In this document: positions 54,702-63,708 of the stretch, piece after piece | Numbering within the stretch: the stretch's first letter is position 1 | Layout: the number at the start of each line of letters is the position of its first letter | Assembly: GCF_030053135.1 (NCBI RefSeq) | Contig: NZ_CP125652.1 | Span: forward strand, 992,001-1,056,000 | Direction: 5' to 3' | DNA: 64,000 nt | Source: Rhizobium sp. BT04 | GTDB taxonomy: Bacteria; Pseudomonadota; Alphaproteobacteria; Rhizobiales; Rhizobiaceae | Made by a program: the position numbers and the translations under genes | Notes under the pieces: generated by a model | The model's input: the letters and a program-made list of their open reading frames with translations, nothing else | What the model was told of the DNA's origin: nothing | The model's database searches: none

Positions 54702-55340
54702 TCAGAACTCGACGCCCGGCTGACCCTTGATACCGGAGCGGAAGGGGTGTTTGACCAGTTCCATCTCGGTGACCAGATCGGCGATCTCGATCAGCTCTTC
54801 CTTGGCATTGCGACCGGTCAGCACGACATGCGTCATGGCGGGCTTCTCGCTCTTCAGGAAGGTGACGACATCGTTGATGTCGAGATAGTCGTAGCGCAGC
54901 GCGATATTGATCTCGTCGAGCAGCACCATGGAATTGCGCTCGTCGCGGATCAGCTCCTTGGCCTTTTCCCAGGCGGCCGAGGCTGCGGCGACATCGCGGG
55001 CGCGGTCTTGCGTTTCCCAGGTGAAACCCTCGCCCATCGTGTGGAACTGGCAGAGATCGGAGAAATGCTTCTCGATCAGATCGCGCTCGCCGGTCCACAT
55101 CGCGCCCTTGATGAACTGCACGACGGCGGACGGCTTGCCATGGGCGATGTGGCGGAAGATCATCCCAAAGGCAGACGACGACTTGCCCTTACCTTTGCCG
55201 GTATGGACGATGATCAGGCCCTTGCCATCGGTCTTGGTCGCCATGATCTTGTCGCGCGCGACCTTCTTCTTCGCCATTTTCTCGGCGTGCCGCGCATCGT
55301 CCTTGCCGCCCGCGTTGTTGTCCGGGGTCTCGTCGCTCAT
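54702..55340 (-). CDS. cobO: Corrinoid adenosyltransferase CobO (CobA/BtuR family)
   Basis: A 212-residue protein with the P loop IVHTGKGKGKSSSAFG, GERDLIEKHF, LDEINIALRYDY and a short C-terminal tail. It transfers the adenosyl group from ATP to cob(I)yrinic acid a,c-diamide. The start overlaps the cobN stop (ATGA). It is the last gene of the riboswitch-led operon. Its 3' end supplied the scrap at 53871-53912. Confidence 0.94.
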   Translation of the reverse strand: MSDETPDNNAGGKDDARHAEKMAKKKVARDKIMATKTDGKGLIIVHTGKGKGKSSSAFGMIFRHIAHGKPSAVVQFIKGAMWTGERDLIEKHFSDLCQFHTMGEGFTWETQDRARDVAAASAAWEKAKELIRDERNSMVLLDEINIALRYDYLDINDVVTFLKSEKPAMTHVVLTGRNAKEELIEIADLVTEMELVKHPFRSGIKGQPGVEF

Positions 55341-58300
55341 CAGTTTACCTCATTGCGTTGTATGGCGGCCAGGTCGAACCGGGCCGAATTGCTGCGCGGC
55401 GTCCAGAGGCTGCGGTCGATCGCTTCGCTGAGCCGCTCCCGCATCTCGTCGAATGCCGCCGGGTTCTTCTCCATCATGAAGCTGCGCACAGTGGGATCGG
55501 CGACGAAGGCTTGGTAGACGGCCTCGAAATGATGTTCGCCGACCGCCCCCGTCGTCGCCGAAAAAGCGAAGAGATAATCGACGGTGGCGGCGATCTCGGC
55601 CGCGCCCTTGTAACCGTGGCGCATGACGCCCGCTATCCATTTCGGATTGACGACGCGGCCGCGCACGACGCGGCCGATCTCCTCTTCCAACGACCGGATC
55701 ACCGGCTTTTCCGGCCTCGAATGGTCGTTATGATAGATCGAAGGGCGCGCGCCGGCGAGCTGTTCGGCCGCCGCTGCCATGCCGCCCTCGAACTGGTAAT
55801 AATCGTCGCTGTCGAGCAGATCGTGCTCGCGATTGTCCTGGTTCTGAATGACCGCCTGCACCGAGCGCAGCCGTTCCTCGAACAAGCCGCGTTCGGCCTT
55901 GCCCTCCTCGCCGGCCCCATAAGCATAGCTGCCCCAGACGAGATAGGCCTCGGCAAGATCGGCGCGCCGCTCCCAGCCCTTTTGGTCGATCAGCGCCTGC
56001 AATCCGGCGCCGTAAGCGCCGGGCTTCGAGCCGAAAACCCGGTAGCCCGCCCGGCGTTTCGCCGAGGCCGCGTCGAGACCGGCGGCGGCAAGCCTTGCCA
56101 TCTCACCGCGCATGCGCGCTGCAATCGGGTTGTCCGTCTCGTCCTCTTCGAGCGCGCCGACGGCGCGGACCGCCTTGTCGAACAGGGCGATCTGCTCGGG
56201 AAAGGCATCGCGGAAGAAGCCGGAGATCCGGAGCGTCACGTCGACGCGCGGCCGCCCGAGCATCGCCGGCGCGATGATCTCATAGCCGGTGACCCGGCGC
56301 GAACTCATGTCCCAGAGCGGCTTGACGCCGATCAGTGCCAAAGCCTGGGCGATATCGTCGCCGCCGGTGCGCATGTTCGAGGTGCCCCAGGCCGTCAAGC
56401 CGAAGGAAACCGGCCATTCGCCGTGATCCTGCACGTAACGGCGCACCAAAAGCTCGGCGGATTTCTTGCCGAGCTCGTAAGCCGCCGGCGTCGGCACGGC
56501 GCGGCTGTCGACCGAATAAAAGTTGCGGCCGGTGGGCAGCACATCAGGCCGGCCGCGGGTCGGGGCGCCGGAGGGACCGGGTACGACGAACCGGCCATCG
56601 AGGCCTCTGAGCAGCCCTTCGATTTCCGCGGCGCCGCAAGCGAGGATGGAAGGCTTGAGACGGGTTTCGATCTCCGCGAGCACCGATCTGGTTTGGGACC
56701 AGAGGAGCGGGCACGCCATCTCGCCGGAAACGAACTTTGCGGCGAGCAGTTCGATGCGCTCGACGGTGTCGCCGTGGGTGCGCCAAAGGGTGTCGAGAAT
56801 TTCTGCGAGGATATCCGGCCGTGGGCCGCTCCAAACGGCTGCCATATCCGTGTCGAGAGGGTCGAAGGAAGACCCCTCCCTAACCCCTCCCCACAGGTGG
56901 GAGGGGCTTATCGCTGCACTCGCGGCAACCTCTGCGACCAAAGCTGATGCAGTGACGGCGCGCCCAGCAAGCCCCTCCCCCTTGTGGGGAGGGGTTGGGG
57001 CGGGGTCTTTTGGCTGAAAGGGGTTTCCGAACGCATCCCCAGCGATCGCCCGCTGCAAGCTCGCATCCCCGCCCTCACCCAGTCCGCGCGGCACCCGCGC
57101 CAGCGCCACGGTCAGATCGGTCAGCAACCGTCCCTCGGGCGACACGCCGAACACATGCAAGCCATCGCGGATCTGCATTTCCTTGAGATCGCAGAGATAG
57201 GCGTCAAGCTTCTTCAGCGCCTCGCCTTCGCTCTCGCCCTCGGCAATGCCCGCATCCCGGTCGAGTCCGATATCGGTCACAAGATCGAGAATTTGCCGGC
57301 TGAGCAGGCGGATGCGGCGGGGATCGCCGCCGGAGGCCTCGTAATATTCGTCGACCAGCGCTTCCAGGTCCTTGAGCGGTCCGTAGCTCTCGGCCCGCGT
57401 CAAAGGCGGCGTCAGATGATCGATGATGACAGCTGCAGTCCGGCGCTTGGCCTGTGTGCCCTCGCCCGGATCGTTGACGATGAAGGGATAGAGATGCGGC
57501 AGCGGCCCAAGGATCGCCTCGGGATAGCAGTTCTCCGACAGCGACAGCGCCTTGCCCGGCAGCCATTCGAGATTGCCGTGTTTGCCCATGTGAATGACCG
57601 CATGGGCCGCGAATTCACGGCGCAGAAAGGCATAGAAAGCGAGATAACCGTGCGGCGGTACGAGATCCGGCGAATGATAGCTCTCCTTCGGATCGATATT
57701 GTAGCCCCGCGCCGGCTGGATGCCGACGAGCACCCCGCCGAAGCGGGCGAAAGGCAGGGCGAAGACGCCCTCGCGAAAATACGGATCGTCCTCGGGATTA
57801 CCCCAGCGGGCTCGCACCTCATCCTGAATCTGATTGGGAAGAGATTCCAGGAAGCCGTTGTAGCGACTCAGGGAAAGTGTCTCGCGGATGACCCTGCCGT
57901 CGCGTCCCGAGTTGGTCGGCCCCTCCATCAGATGCCGGATCAGCGCGTCACCGTTGGCCGGAATATCGGCGGCCGGATAACCCGCTGCCTCCATCGCGCG
58001 AAGCACCTCGATGGTTCCGGCCGGCGTATCGAGGCCGACACCGTTGCCGAGCCGGCCATCACGGTTCGGATAGTTCGCCATCACGAGCGCGATGCGCCGG
58101 CCCTGCGCCGGTGTCCCGCGCAGCCGCGCCCAGTTGGCGGCAAGCTCCGCCGTATAACGCACCCGGCCGGCATCCGGTTCGCTGGCGACGATATTCGTTT
58201 CGACCGCCGCGTCGTAGCGCGCCGCCGTCTTGAAGGAGACAGCCCGCGCCAGCACTCGGCCGTCAACCTCGGGCAGCGCAACGTTCATGCCGAGATCACG

Positions 58301-59272
58301 CGCCGAAAGGCCCTGAGAGGTAGCGGCCCAGGCATCCCTCGACGAGGCCGAGAGGATCGCCTGCAGCACGATCGCCCCATTCGCCTCCAGCACCGTCGGC
58401 TGCCGGTCCGCACCCGGCGCGGAGACCGCAAAGCCGGTGGTATTGATGACCACATCGGGCTTCAGCGCCGAAAACACGCTTTCGAGAATGCCTTTGGAAA
58501 TCGGATCCTTGAGGCTATAGGCAAAGACCGGCAGTGGCCGAAGGCCGAGTGCGGCCAGCGCCTCGACCAGTGCCTCGATCGGCCCGGTCTCGCCGCTTTG
58601 AACGAGGGCGCGGTAGAAGCTGATGGCGACTGTCGGGGGTTCAAATCCCTCCTCTGCGACCATCGCCACACCCGAAGACACCTCCGCAGCAACAACCGGC
58701 AGCCATTCCTCAACCCCGATCAGCCCTCGCCCCGGCCACCAGATCCCCGCCTTCATCAAAGGCACCGCCGGTGCCGGCTTCTCGGCACCCGACAACATCG
58801 CCCCGGCATAATCGAGAAAAGCCCGCGCATTGGCATCGCCGCCCTCGATCAGATAGGCCCAGAGCGCATTGAGATCGTCGAGATCAACATTGGAAAAAGA
58901 AACCAGTCCCGCATCCGGCTTGGCATCGCCCGGCAGCACTGCAATCAGCGCCCCGCTGCGAGCCGCGACCGCATGCAACGCCTCCAGCGCATAGTGGAAA
59001 TAGCTCGCTCCGCCCAGCGCCCGCACGATGATCAGCTTCGCATGCCGCGCCGTCCGCTCGACATAGGTATCGACCGACATCGGATGCTTCAGGCTCATCA
59101 GGCTGGCAAGCCTCAGCGCATATCCGCTCGCCCCGCCGGCATGAGCCGCGGCGATTGCCGCAAGCTCGGTGTCGGCGGCCGAGAGGAACAGGACATCGCC
59201 CGGCGACTGGCCGAGGTCGATGGCCTCGTCGCCGTCACTGATCGTCCCCTGCTGGGCCAGAAGCAGATGCAT
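55340..59272 (-). CDS. cobN: Cobaltochelatase large subunit CobN
   Basis: A 1310-residue protein of the CobN/Mg-chelatase ChlH family, slightly longer than the usual 1250-1275. It inserts cobalt into hydrogenobyrinic acid a,c-diamide with CobS and CobT chelatase subunits encoded elsewhere. Conserved stretches include IHMGKHGNLEWLPGKALSLS and FGLTAWGTSNMRTGGDDIAQ. Two oddities account for part of the extra length: an in-frame palindromic repeat covering residues about 755-801, and a segment VAEEGFEPPTV near residue 207 whose complementary strand resembles a tRNA 3' end. It starts 9 bases after cobW. Confidence 0.93.
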   Translation of the reverse strand: MHLLLAQQGTISDGDEAIDLGQSPGDVLFLSAADTELAAIAAAHAGGASGYALRLASLMSLKHPMSVDTYVERTARHAKLIIVRALGGASYFHYALEALHAVAARSGALIAVLPGDAKPDAGLVSFSNVDLDDLNALWAYLIEGGDANARAFLDYAGAMLSGAEKPAPAVPLMKAGIWWPGRGLIGVEEWLPVVAAEVSSGVAMVAEEGFEPPTVAISFYRALVQSGETGPIEALVEALAALGLRPLPVFAYSLKDPISKGILESVFSALKPDVVINTTGFAVSAPGADRQPTVLEANGAIVLQAILSASSRDAWAATSQGLSARDLGMNVALPEVDGRVLARAVSFKTAARYDAAVETNIVASEPDAGRVRYTAELAANWARLRGTPAQGRRIALVMANYPNRDGRLGNGVGLDTPAGTIEVLRAMEAAGYPAADIPANGDALIRHLMEGPTNSGRDGRVIRETLSLSRYNGFLESLPNQIQDEVRARWGNPEDDPYFREGVFALPFARFGGVLVGIQPARGYNIDPKESYHSPDLVPPHGYLAFYAFLRREFAAHAVIHMGKHGNLEWLPGKALSLSENCYPEAILGPLPHLYPFIVNDPGEGTQAKRRTAAVIIDHLTPPLTRAESYGPLKDLEALVDEYYEASGGDPRRIRLLSRQILDLVTDIGLDRDAGIAEGESEGEALKKLDAYLCDLKEMQIRDGLHVFGVSPEGRLLTDLTVALARVPRGLGEGGDASLQRAIAGDAFGNPFQPKDPAPTPPHKGEGLAGRAVTASALVAEVAASAAISPSHLWGGVREGSSFDPLDTDMAAVWSGPRPDILAEILDTLWRTHGDTVERIELLAAKFVSGEMACPLLWSQTRSVLAEIETRLKPSILACGAAEIEGLLRGLDGRFVVPGPSGAPTRGRPDVLPTGRNFYSVDSRAVPTPAAYELGKKSAELLVRRYVQDHGEWPVSFGLTAWGTSNMRTGGDDIAQALALIGVKPLWDMSSRRVTGYEIIAPAMLGRPRVDVTLRISGFFRDAFPEQIALFDKAVRAVGALEEDETDNPIAARMRGEMARLAAAGLDAASAKRRAGYRVFGSKPGAYGAGLQALIDQKGWERRADLAEAYLVWGSYAYGAGEEGKAERGLFEERLRSVQAVIQNQDNREHDLLDSDDYYQFEGGMAAAAEQLAGARPSIYHNDHSRPEKPVIRSLEEEIGRVVRGRVVNPKWIAGVMRHGYKGAAEIAATVDYLFAFSATTGAVGEHHFEAVYQAFVADPTVRSFMMEKNPAAFDEMRERLSEAIDRSLWTPRSNSARFDLAAIQRNEVN
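56871..57007. repeat. Palindromic repeat inserted in frame within cobN
   Basis: Outer arms are GACCCCTCCCTAACCCCTCC (from 56871) and the complementary GGGGAGGGGTTGGGGCGGGG region to 57007, with further inner inverted repeats. It is about 137 bases long. It is translated in the cobN frame as a Pro/Gly-rich insert (KDPAPTPPHKGEGL on one side, HLWGGVREGSS on the other). Sequences of this PTPPHKGEGL type occur at many unrelated sites in Rhizobiales. Confidence 0.85.
58632..58662 (+). other. tRNA 3'-end-like sequence antisense within cobN
   Basis: The plus strand carries GGGGGTTCAAATCCCTC, a T-arm with the canonical TTCAAAT loop, followed by TCTGCGA and CCA in the right spacing for an acceptor strand. 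No 5' half, anticodon arm or matching TCGCAGA is present within 60 bases upstream. On the other strand it encodes EEGFEPPTVA of CobN. It looks like a tRNA fragment, but chance or a repeated attachment core are alternatives. Confidence 0.45.
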
Positions 59273-59281
59273 TCTCTATCC

Positions 59282-60331
59282 TCAGACCAGCGCTTCGATC
59301 GCCTTGCGCACCGCGTCCTGATCCATCTCGTGGAGGCCGATGACGACGAGACGCGTGTTGCGCGCTTCACCCGGTGCCCAGGCGCGGTCGAAATATTGGT
59401 CGATGCGCGCACCCACGGCCTGCAGCTGCAGGCGCATGGGCTTGCCGGAAACCTCGATGAAGCCCTTGAGGCGCAGCACATCATGCTCAGCGATGATGCC
59501 CTTCAGCTTCTCGACGAAACTTGATGTATCCGCAATCGCACCAAGCTCGACGACGAAACTGTCGAATTCGTCGTGATCGTGCGGCTCGCCGTCCTCATGC
59601 TCCAGCTCGTGATGGGACTTGCGGTTGGCGATATCGTCTTCCGCGCCGATGCCGAGGCCGAGCAGCACGCTTGCCGGCACCTCGCCATTCCTGGCTTCGA
59701 TCATCACGGGCTTGCGGGCAATGCGCGAGGCGACCTCACTCTTCACGCGGCCAAGGCCGGCGACGTCGATCAGGTCGGTCTTGTTGAGAACGATGAGATC
59801 GGCGCAGGTGAGCTGATCCTCGAACAGCTCCTCGATCGGGCTTTCGTGATCGAGCGATTCATCCTCGGCGCGGCGCGCATCGACGGCATCATGGTCGTCG
59901 GCAAAACGCCCGGCGGCCACGGCCGCACTGTCAACCACCGTGATGACGCCATCGACGGTCACCTGGGTGCGAATATCGGGCCAGTTGAAGGCAGCGACCA
60001 GCGGCTGCGGCAAGGCGAGGCCCGAGGTTTCGATGACGATATGGTCGGGCCGCTGTTCGCGCTCGAGCAGCTTCGTCATCGTCGGAATAAAATCGTCGGC
60101 GACGGTGCAGCAGATGCAGCCGTTGGTGAGCTCGATGATATCGTCCTCGCTACAATTCTCCGCACCGCAGCCTTTCAGCACGTCGCCGTCGACACCGAGA
60201 TCGCCGAATTCGTTGATGATGAGCGCGATCTTTTTGCCGCCGGCATTGGTGAGCAGGTTGCGGATCATTGTCGTCTTGCCGGCGCCGAGGAAGCCGGTGA
60301 TGACGGTTGCGGGAATCTTCTGCTGGTTCAT
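59282..60331 (-). CDS. cobW: CobW, G3E-family GTPase/metallochaperone
   Basis: A 349-residue protein with Walker A GFLGAGKTTMIRNLL, the metal-binding NGCICCTVADD (CXCC motif), NKTDLIDV and a His/Asp/Glu-rich loop (HELEHEDGEPHDHDEF) before the C-terminal domain. CobW is proposed to deliver cobalt to CobN, which fits its place directly upstream of cobN. Starts at 60331, 4 bases after the cobP stop. Confidence 0.93.
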   Translation of the reverse strand: MNQQKIPATVITGFLGAGKTTMIRNLLTNAGGKKIALIINEFGDLGVDGDVLKGCGAENCSEDDIIELTNGCICCTVADDFIPTMTKLLEREQRPDHIVIETSGLALPQPLVAAFNWPDIRTQVTVDGVITVVDSAAVAAGRFADDHDAVDARRAEDESLDHESPIEELFEDQLTCADLIVLNKTDLIDVAGLGRVKSEVASRIARKPVMIEARNGEVPASVLLGLGIGAEDDIANRKSHHELEHEDGEPHDHDEFDSFVVELGAIADTSSFVEKLKGIIAEHDVLRLKGFIEVSGKPMRLQLQAVGARIDQYFDRAWAPGEARNTRLVVIGLHEMDQDAVRKAIEALV

Positions 60332-60335
60332 GGAC

Positions 60336-60860
60336 TTAACCCTTCATTTTCAGCGGCAGGCCTGCCGCGATGAAATAGACTTCAGCGGCCTTCGCCGCGA
60401 TCGATTGGTGCAGCCGGCCGGCATGATCGCGAAAATCCCGCGCCATGCGATTGTCGGGCACGATGCCGAGGCCGACCTCGTTGGAAACGAAAACGAGCCG
60501 CGCTTTGGCGCCGGGCAGGAAATCGGCAAGGGCGGCAAATTCCGCCGCCATGTCACGCTGCTCCATCATCAGATTGGTGACCCAGAGCGTCAGGCAGTCG
60601 ATCAGCACGATACGCCCCTCGCCGTCGATGGCGGCGAGCTTACCGACGAGATCGAGCGGCTCCTCATGCGTCGTCCAGGACGGGCCGCGATCGGCCTTGT
60701 GCTTGATGATGCGCGCCTGCATCTCCTCGTCCCAGGCACGGCCGGTGGCGACGTAGTGGCGGTCGAGGCCGGTTGCGGTGACGAGGGATTCGGCAAAGCG
60801 GGATTTGCCGGAGCGGGCGCCGCCGAGGATGAAGACGGTGTTGGATGGGGCGCTTGTCAT
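60336..60860 (-). CDS. cobP: Bifunctional adenosylcobinamide kinase/guanylyltransferase CobP (CobU)
   Basis: A 174-residue protein from ATG 60860 ([15 protein letters not shown]). P loop [17 protein letters not shown], the GTP-site HKADRGPSW with the guanylated His, and [14 protein letters not shown] are typical of CobP/CobU. It phosphorylates and guanylylates adenosylcobinamide. It is the first gene of the riboswitch-led operon. The frame is open to 60899, but that end is inside a palindromic repeat. Confidence 0.92.
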   Translation of the reverse strand: MTSAPSNTVFILGGARSGKSRFAESLVTATGLDRHYVATGRAWDEEMQARIIKHKADRGPSWTTHEEPLDLVGKLAAIDGEGRIVLIDCLTLWVTNLMMEQRDMAAEFAALADFLPGAKARLVFVSNEVGLGIVPDNRMARDFRDHAGRLHQSIAAKAAEVYFIAAGLPLKMKG

Positions 60861-60898
60861 ATGCAGACCGTCGCCAGAGGAAACGCGACGCTCCGCCA

Positions 60899-61053
60899 CC
60901 CTCCCTCATTCCCTTCCTCGGACTTTGCCCGAGGGATGTCACAGGAATCCAGCCACGGCGCGTCCGCGCCGTGAATGACTCGGTTAAAGGGGAGTCCTCC
61001 GCGCCCAACGACTTGGGCGCACTGGATTCCTGTGACGAGCACAGGAATGAGGG
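60899..61053. repeat. Large palindromic intergenic repeat in the cobP leader
   Basis: Outer arms TCCCTCATTCC (60900-60910) and GGAATGAGGGA (61042-61052), and inner arms TGTCACAGGAATCCAG and CTGGATTCCTGTGAC, so the whole 155-base unit is one inverted repeat with smaller hairpins inside. The type is common between genes in Rhizobiaceae. It lies inside the transcribed leader of the cob operon. Confidence 0.78.
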
Positions 61054-61221
61054 AGGAGAGGAATGTGCCCACCAAACACGCCGCAACGGAAGGCGCCGAC
61101 ACCTGTAAGGTCTCGCCAAGCCGCGCCGCACCAGGCCGCGCTGAATTCAATCGTTCAGCCAAGACAACCTCCGTGCTGGCAGCGGGCATAGCGCCCAGGG
61201 TTGGGCTTTTCGCCCGGCACG

Positions 61222-61588
61222 GGATGGCAGGTCTCCTGGCTCGCGGTTGTCGGCCGATCGGGGCAGACCGGAAACCGGTCGCCCTGATCCTGCCGGCGGA
61301 TCTGCCTCGCCTTCCCGGCTGCATCGGTGAAAGAGTGGACGATTCGTAGATATAGAGGCGTCCGACCCCGGTTGATCACCATGCATGTCCAGTGGCTTTT
61401 CCGGCATATCGCCCATCCGTCCCGCCTGCACCATTGCAGGGGCCGGCCGGAAGCGCTCGATGCCGGATGGAAGACCCTGACCGCTCTACAGTCGCGGGGT
61501 CGGCTGTGATAAAGGCGCCCGGCTTGGGTCCGCCCCGTCACATTCCCTTTTCATCCGGAAGGGCGCTACACCGATCCGGAACCATCCG
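61222..61588 (-). promoter_or_regulatory. Cobalamin riboswitch
   Basis: On the minus strand the conserved blocks occur in order: AAAAGGGAA near the 5' end, GCCGACCCCGCGACTGTA, the B12-box core AGCCACTGG, GGGAAGGCGAGG and finally GCGAGCCAGGAGACCTGCC at 61226-61244. Outer P1 pairing GGATGG with CCATCC closes at 61583 and 61222. The arms between are longer than usual, giving about 365 bases. It should repress cobP-cobW-cobN-cobO when adenosylcobalamin is abundant. The expression platform is unclear: no terminator with a T run follows at once. Confidence 0.9.
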
Positions 61589-61853
61589 TTATATCAGGAT
61601 GGTCAGGTGACCATCCGTTGAGGGATGGTTAGGCAAGCCCGGGAGTGAAGTCAACCGGCCTTGACGGCCGCCCGATCGCCGGTAAGGCGGCGCACTCATT
61701 CAAACATGACTTACTCCACCAAAAATATCGTCTTTTATCAGAGACTTACGTCATAAATATTTGACCCGAACGCCGGCTTTTCGCCGCAATTGCACTGCAA
61801 GCGGACTGCGCCACCGCCCTTGACCGAGCCTCTCCCCGCCTAGTTGTCTGGCC

Positions 61854-63644
61854 ATGCTTATGAAATTGGATCGGCGCCGTCTGCGCGCGCTGCGTGTTTT
61901 CTTTGATCCGGGGCGGCTGCGTGCGCTGACCCGCCGCAGCGAGGTCGGCCTGTCGCTTGCGGGCGCTGTCGTCGGCATCGCCTCGGGGCTTGCCGTCACC
62001 GGCATGAGCTTCGTCTCCAATGAATTGCACCGGCTGGTCTTCGGCATCGCCGACGACGAAAGGCTGAGCTCGTCCGACATCGACGACAAGCTGCTGCTGC
62101 TCGCGGCCCCTGTCGTCGGCGGCATCCTGCTCGGGCTGTTGCTTTTCATCTTGGCGAAACGACGCAAGAAGCCGATGGTCGATCCGATCGAGGCCAATGC
62201 TCTGCATGGCGGCCGCCTGTCCTTGACCGACAGCATCATCGTTGCCGTGCAGAACCTGATCTCCAACGGCTTCGGCGCCTCCGTCGGGCTCGAGGCCGGC
62301 TATACCCAGCTTGCCGCCGGCATCGCCTCGAAATTCGGCCTGAAGCTGCAGCTTCGCCGCTCTGATCTGCGCGTGCTCGTCGGTTGCGGGGCGGCCGGCG
62401 CTATCGCCGCCGCCTTCAACGCGCCGCTGACCGGCGCCTTCTATGCCTTCGAGCTGATCATCGGCACCTATACGATCGTCTCGCTGACCCCCGTGGTTGT
62501 CTCGGCCCTTGTCTCCACTCTCATTGCAAGGCTGCTTGCCGACGGCGATTTCGCCATCGATATCGGCAGCTTCGGCACGGTCGTGCCGGCCGATTATATC
62601 CCGGCCCTGCTGCTCGGCGCCTTTTGCGCCGGTGTCGGCATCCTGATCATGCAGGGCGTCGCCTTCGTCGAGGAACTGGCGCGCAAGAGTGCGATCGCTC
62701 CGCCCTTCCGCCCGGCGCTTGGCGGCATCGTCGTCGGACTGCTGGCGATGATCTCTCCGCAGGTGCTTTCGGCCGGCCACGGCGCGCTGCATCTCAACCT
62801 CTCCCGCGATGTGGCGATCCCGACGCTGATCGGCCTCTTCCTGTTGAAATCCTTCGCCTCGGCGATCTCGATCGGCTCCGGCTTCAGGGGCGGCCTGTTC
62901 TTCGCCTCGCTGTTCATGGGTGCCCTGCTCGGCAAGCTCTTTGCCTATTGCGGCCCCTATTTCGCCGATGCGACGCTGACGCCTGTTATCTATGCCGTGG
63001 TCGGCATGAGTTCGCTCGCCGTCGCCGTCATCGGCGGGCCGCTGACGATGACCTTCCTGGCGCTGGAAATCACCGGCGATTTCCCGATTACCGCACTGGT
63101 GCTTGCCGCCGTCATCACCTCGTCGCTCGTGGTGCGCTCGACCTTCGGCTACTCCTTCGCCACGTGGCGCTTCCACTTGCGCGGCGAGAGCATCCGCAGC
63201 GCCCACGACGTGGGCTGGATTCGCAACCTGACCGTCAACAAGCTGATGCGATCAGACGTCAAGACCGCCAAATCAGGCATCTCGCTGGAAGAATTCAAGC
63301 AGGCCTTCCCGATCGGCTCGACCCAACGCGTCATCCTTGTCGAGGAGAGCGACAAATATGTGGGCCTGGTGCTGGTGCCGGAGATCTACGCCAATCCGAC
63401 CGACGCCCAGGACGAGGGCAAGTCGCTTGCCGACTTCATCCGCTACCGCAACGATTTCCTGCAGCCGCAGATGAATGCCAGGCAGGCGGCGGCGATCTTC
63501 GACAAGAGCGAAAGCGAAGCGCTCGCCGTCGTCAACAATCTGATCGAACGCAAGGTGATCGGCCAGCTCAGCGAAAGCTACACGCTGCGCCGCTATAGCG
63601 AAGAACTCGACCGCCGCCGCCGCGAAGTGTCAGGCGAGATCTGA
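61854..63644 (+). CDS. ClC-family chloride channel/antiporter with C-terminal CBS-like region
   Basis: A 596-residue membrane protein with about ten to twelve hydrophobic segments. ClC selectivity stretches are visible in diverged form: SNGFGASVGLEAGYTQ in place of GxxxGREGP, and IGSGFRGGLFFASLFMGA in place of the GxFxP motif. A C-terminal soluble tail of about 150 residues resembles a CBS pair (NKLMRSDVKTAKSGISLEEF). The glutamate gate of antiporters is Glu in VGLEAGY. Substrate may be chloride or another anion; no neighbour helps. Alternative start two codons later at ATG 61860. Confidence 0.88.
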   Translation: MLMKLDRRRLRALRVFFDPGRLRALTRRSEVGLSLAGAVVGIASGLAVTGMSFVSNELHRLVFGIADDERLSSSDIDDKLLLLAAPVVGGILLGLLLFILAKRRKKPMVDPIEANALHGGRLSLTDSIIVAVQNLISNGFGASVGLEAGYTQLAAGIASKFGLKLQLRRSDLRVLVGCGAAGAIAAAFNAPLTGAFYAFELIIGTYTIVSLTPVVVSALVSTLIARLLADGDFAIDIGSFGTVVPADYIPALLLGAFCAGVGILIMQGVAFVEELARKSAIAPPFRPALGGIVVGLLAMISPQVLSAGHGALHLNLSRDVAIPTLIGLFLLKSFASAISIGSGFRGGLFFASLFMGALLGKLFAYCGPYFADATLTPVIYAVVGMSSLAVAVIGGPLTMTFLALEITGDFPITALVLAAVITSSLVVRSTFGYSFATWRFHLRGESIRSAHDVGWIRNLTVNKLMRSDVKTAKSGISLEEFKQAFPIGSTQRVILVEESDKYVGLVLVPEIYANPTDAQDEGKSLADFIRYRNDFLQPQMNARQAAAIFDKSESEALAVVNNLIERKVIGQLSESYTLRRYSEELDRRRREVSGEI

Positions 63645-63708
63645 GCCGCTCCGACCGACAGCGCCCCACGTCTTTTCAGACGCTCAAAGGACGCTGCTGC
63701 ACTTTGAA

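Larger units (their letters stand above)
60861..61853. other. Long leader and promoter region of the cobPWNO operon
   Basis: Nearly 1 kb without a protein gene. From right to left: the 5' edge of the ClC gene region, a short tandem duplication (61578-61632), the cobalamin riboswitch (61222-61588), about 170 bases of unassigned leader, and a palindromic repeat (60899-61053) close to the cobP start. Short ORFs in this stretch are chance. Confidence 0.7.

Noticed and set aside
58577..58662. A complete tRNA gene antisense to cobN
   Set aside because: Only the T-arm and 3' acceptor strand fit. No D-arm, anticodon arm or 5' acceptor half was found upstream.
56984..59524. 846-codon open frame on the plus strand opposite cobN
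   Set aside because: It is the shadow of a high-GC gene: no domain, arginine-rich and low-complexity, while the minus strand encodes full CobN.
61746..63206. 486-codon minus-strand frame opposite the ClC gene
   Set aside because: Shadow; highly charged and repetitive, no family match.
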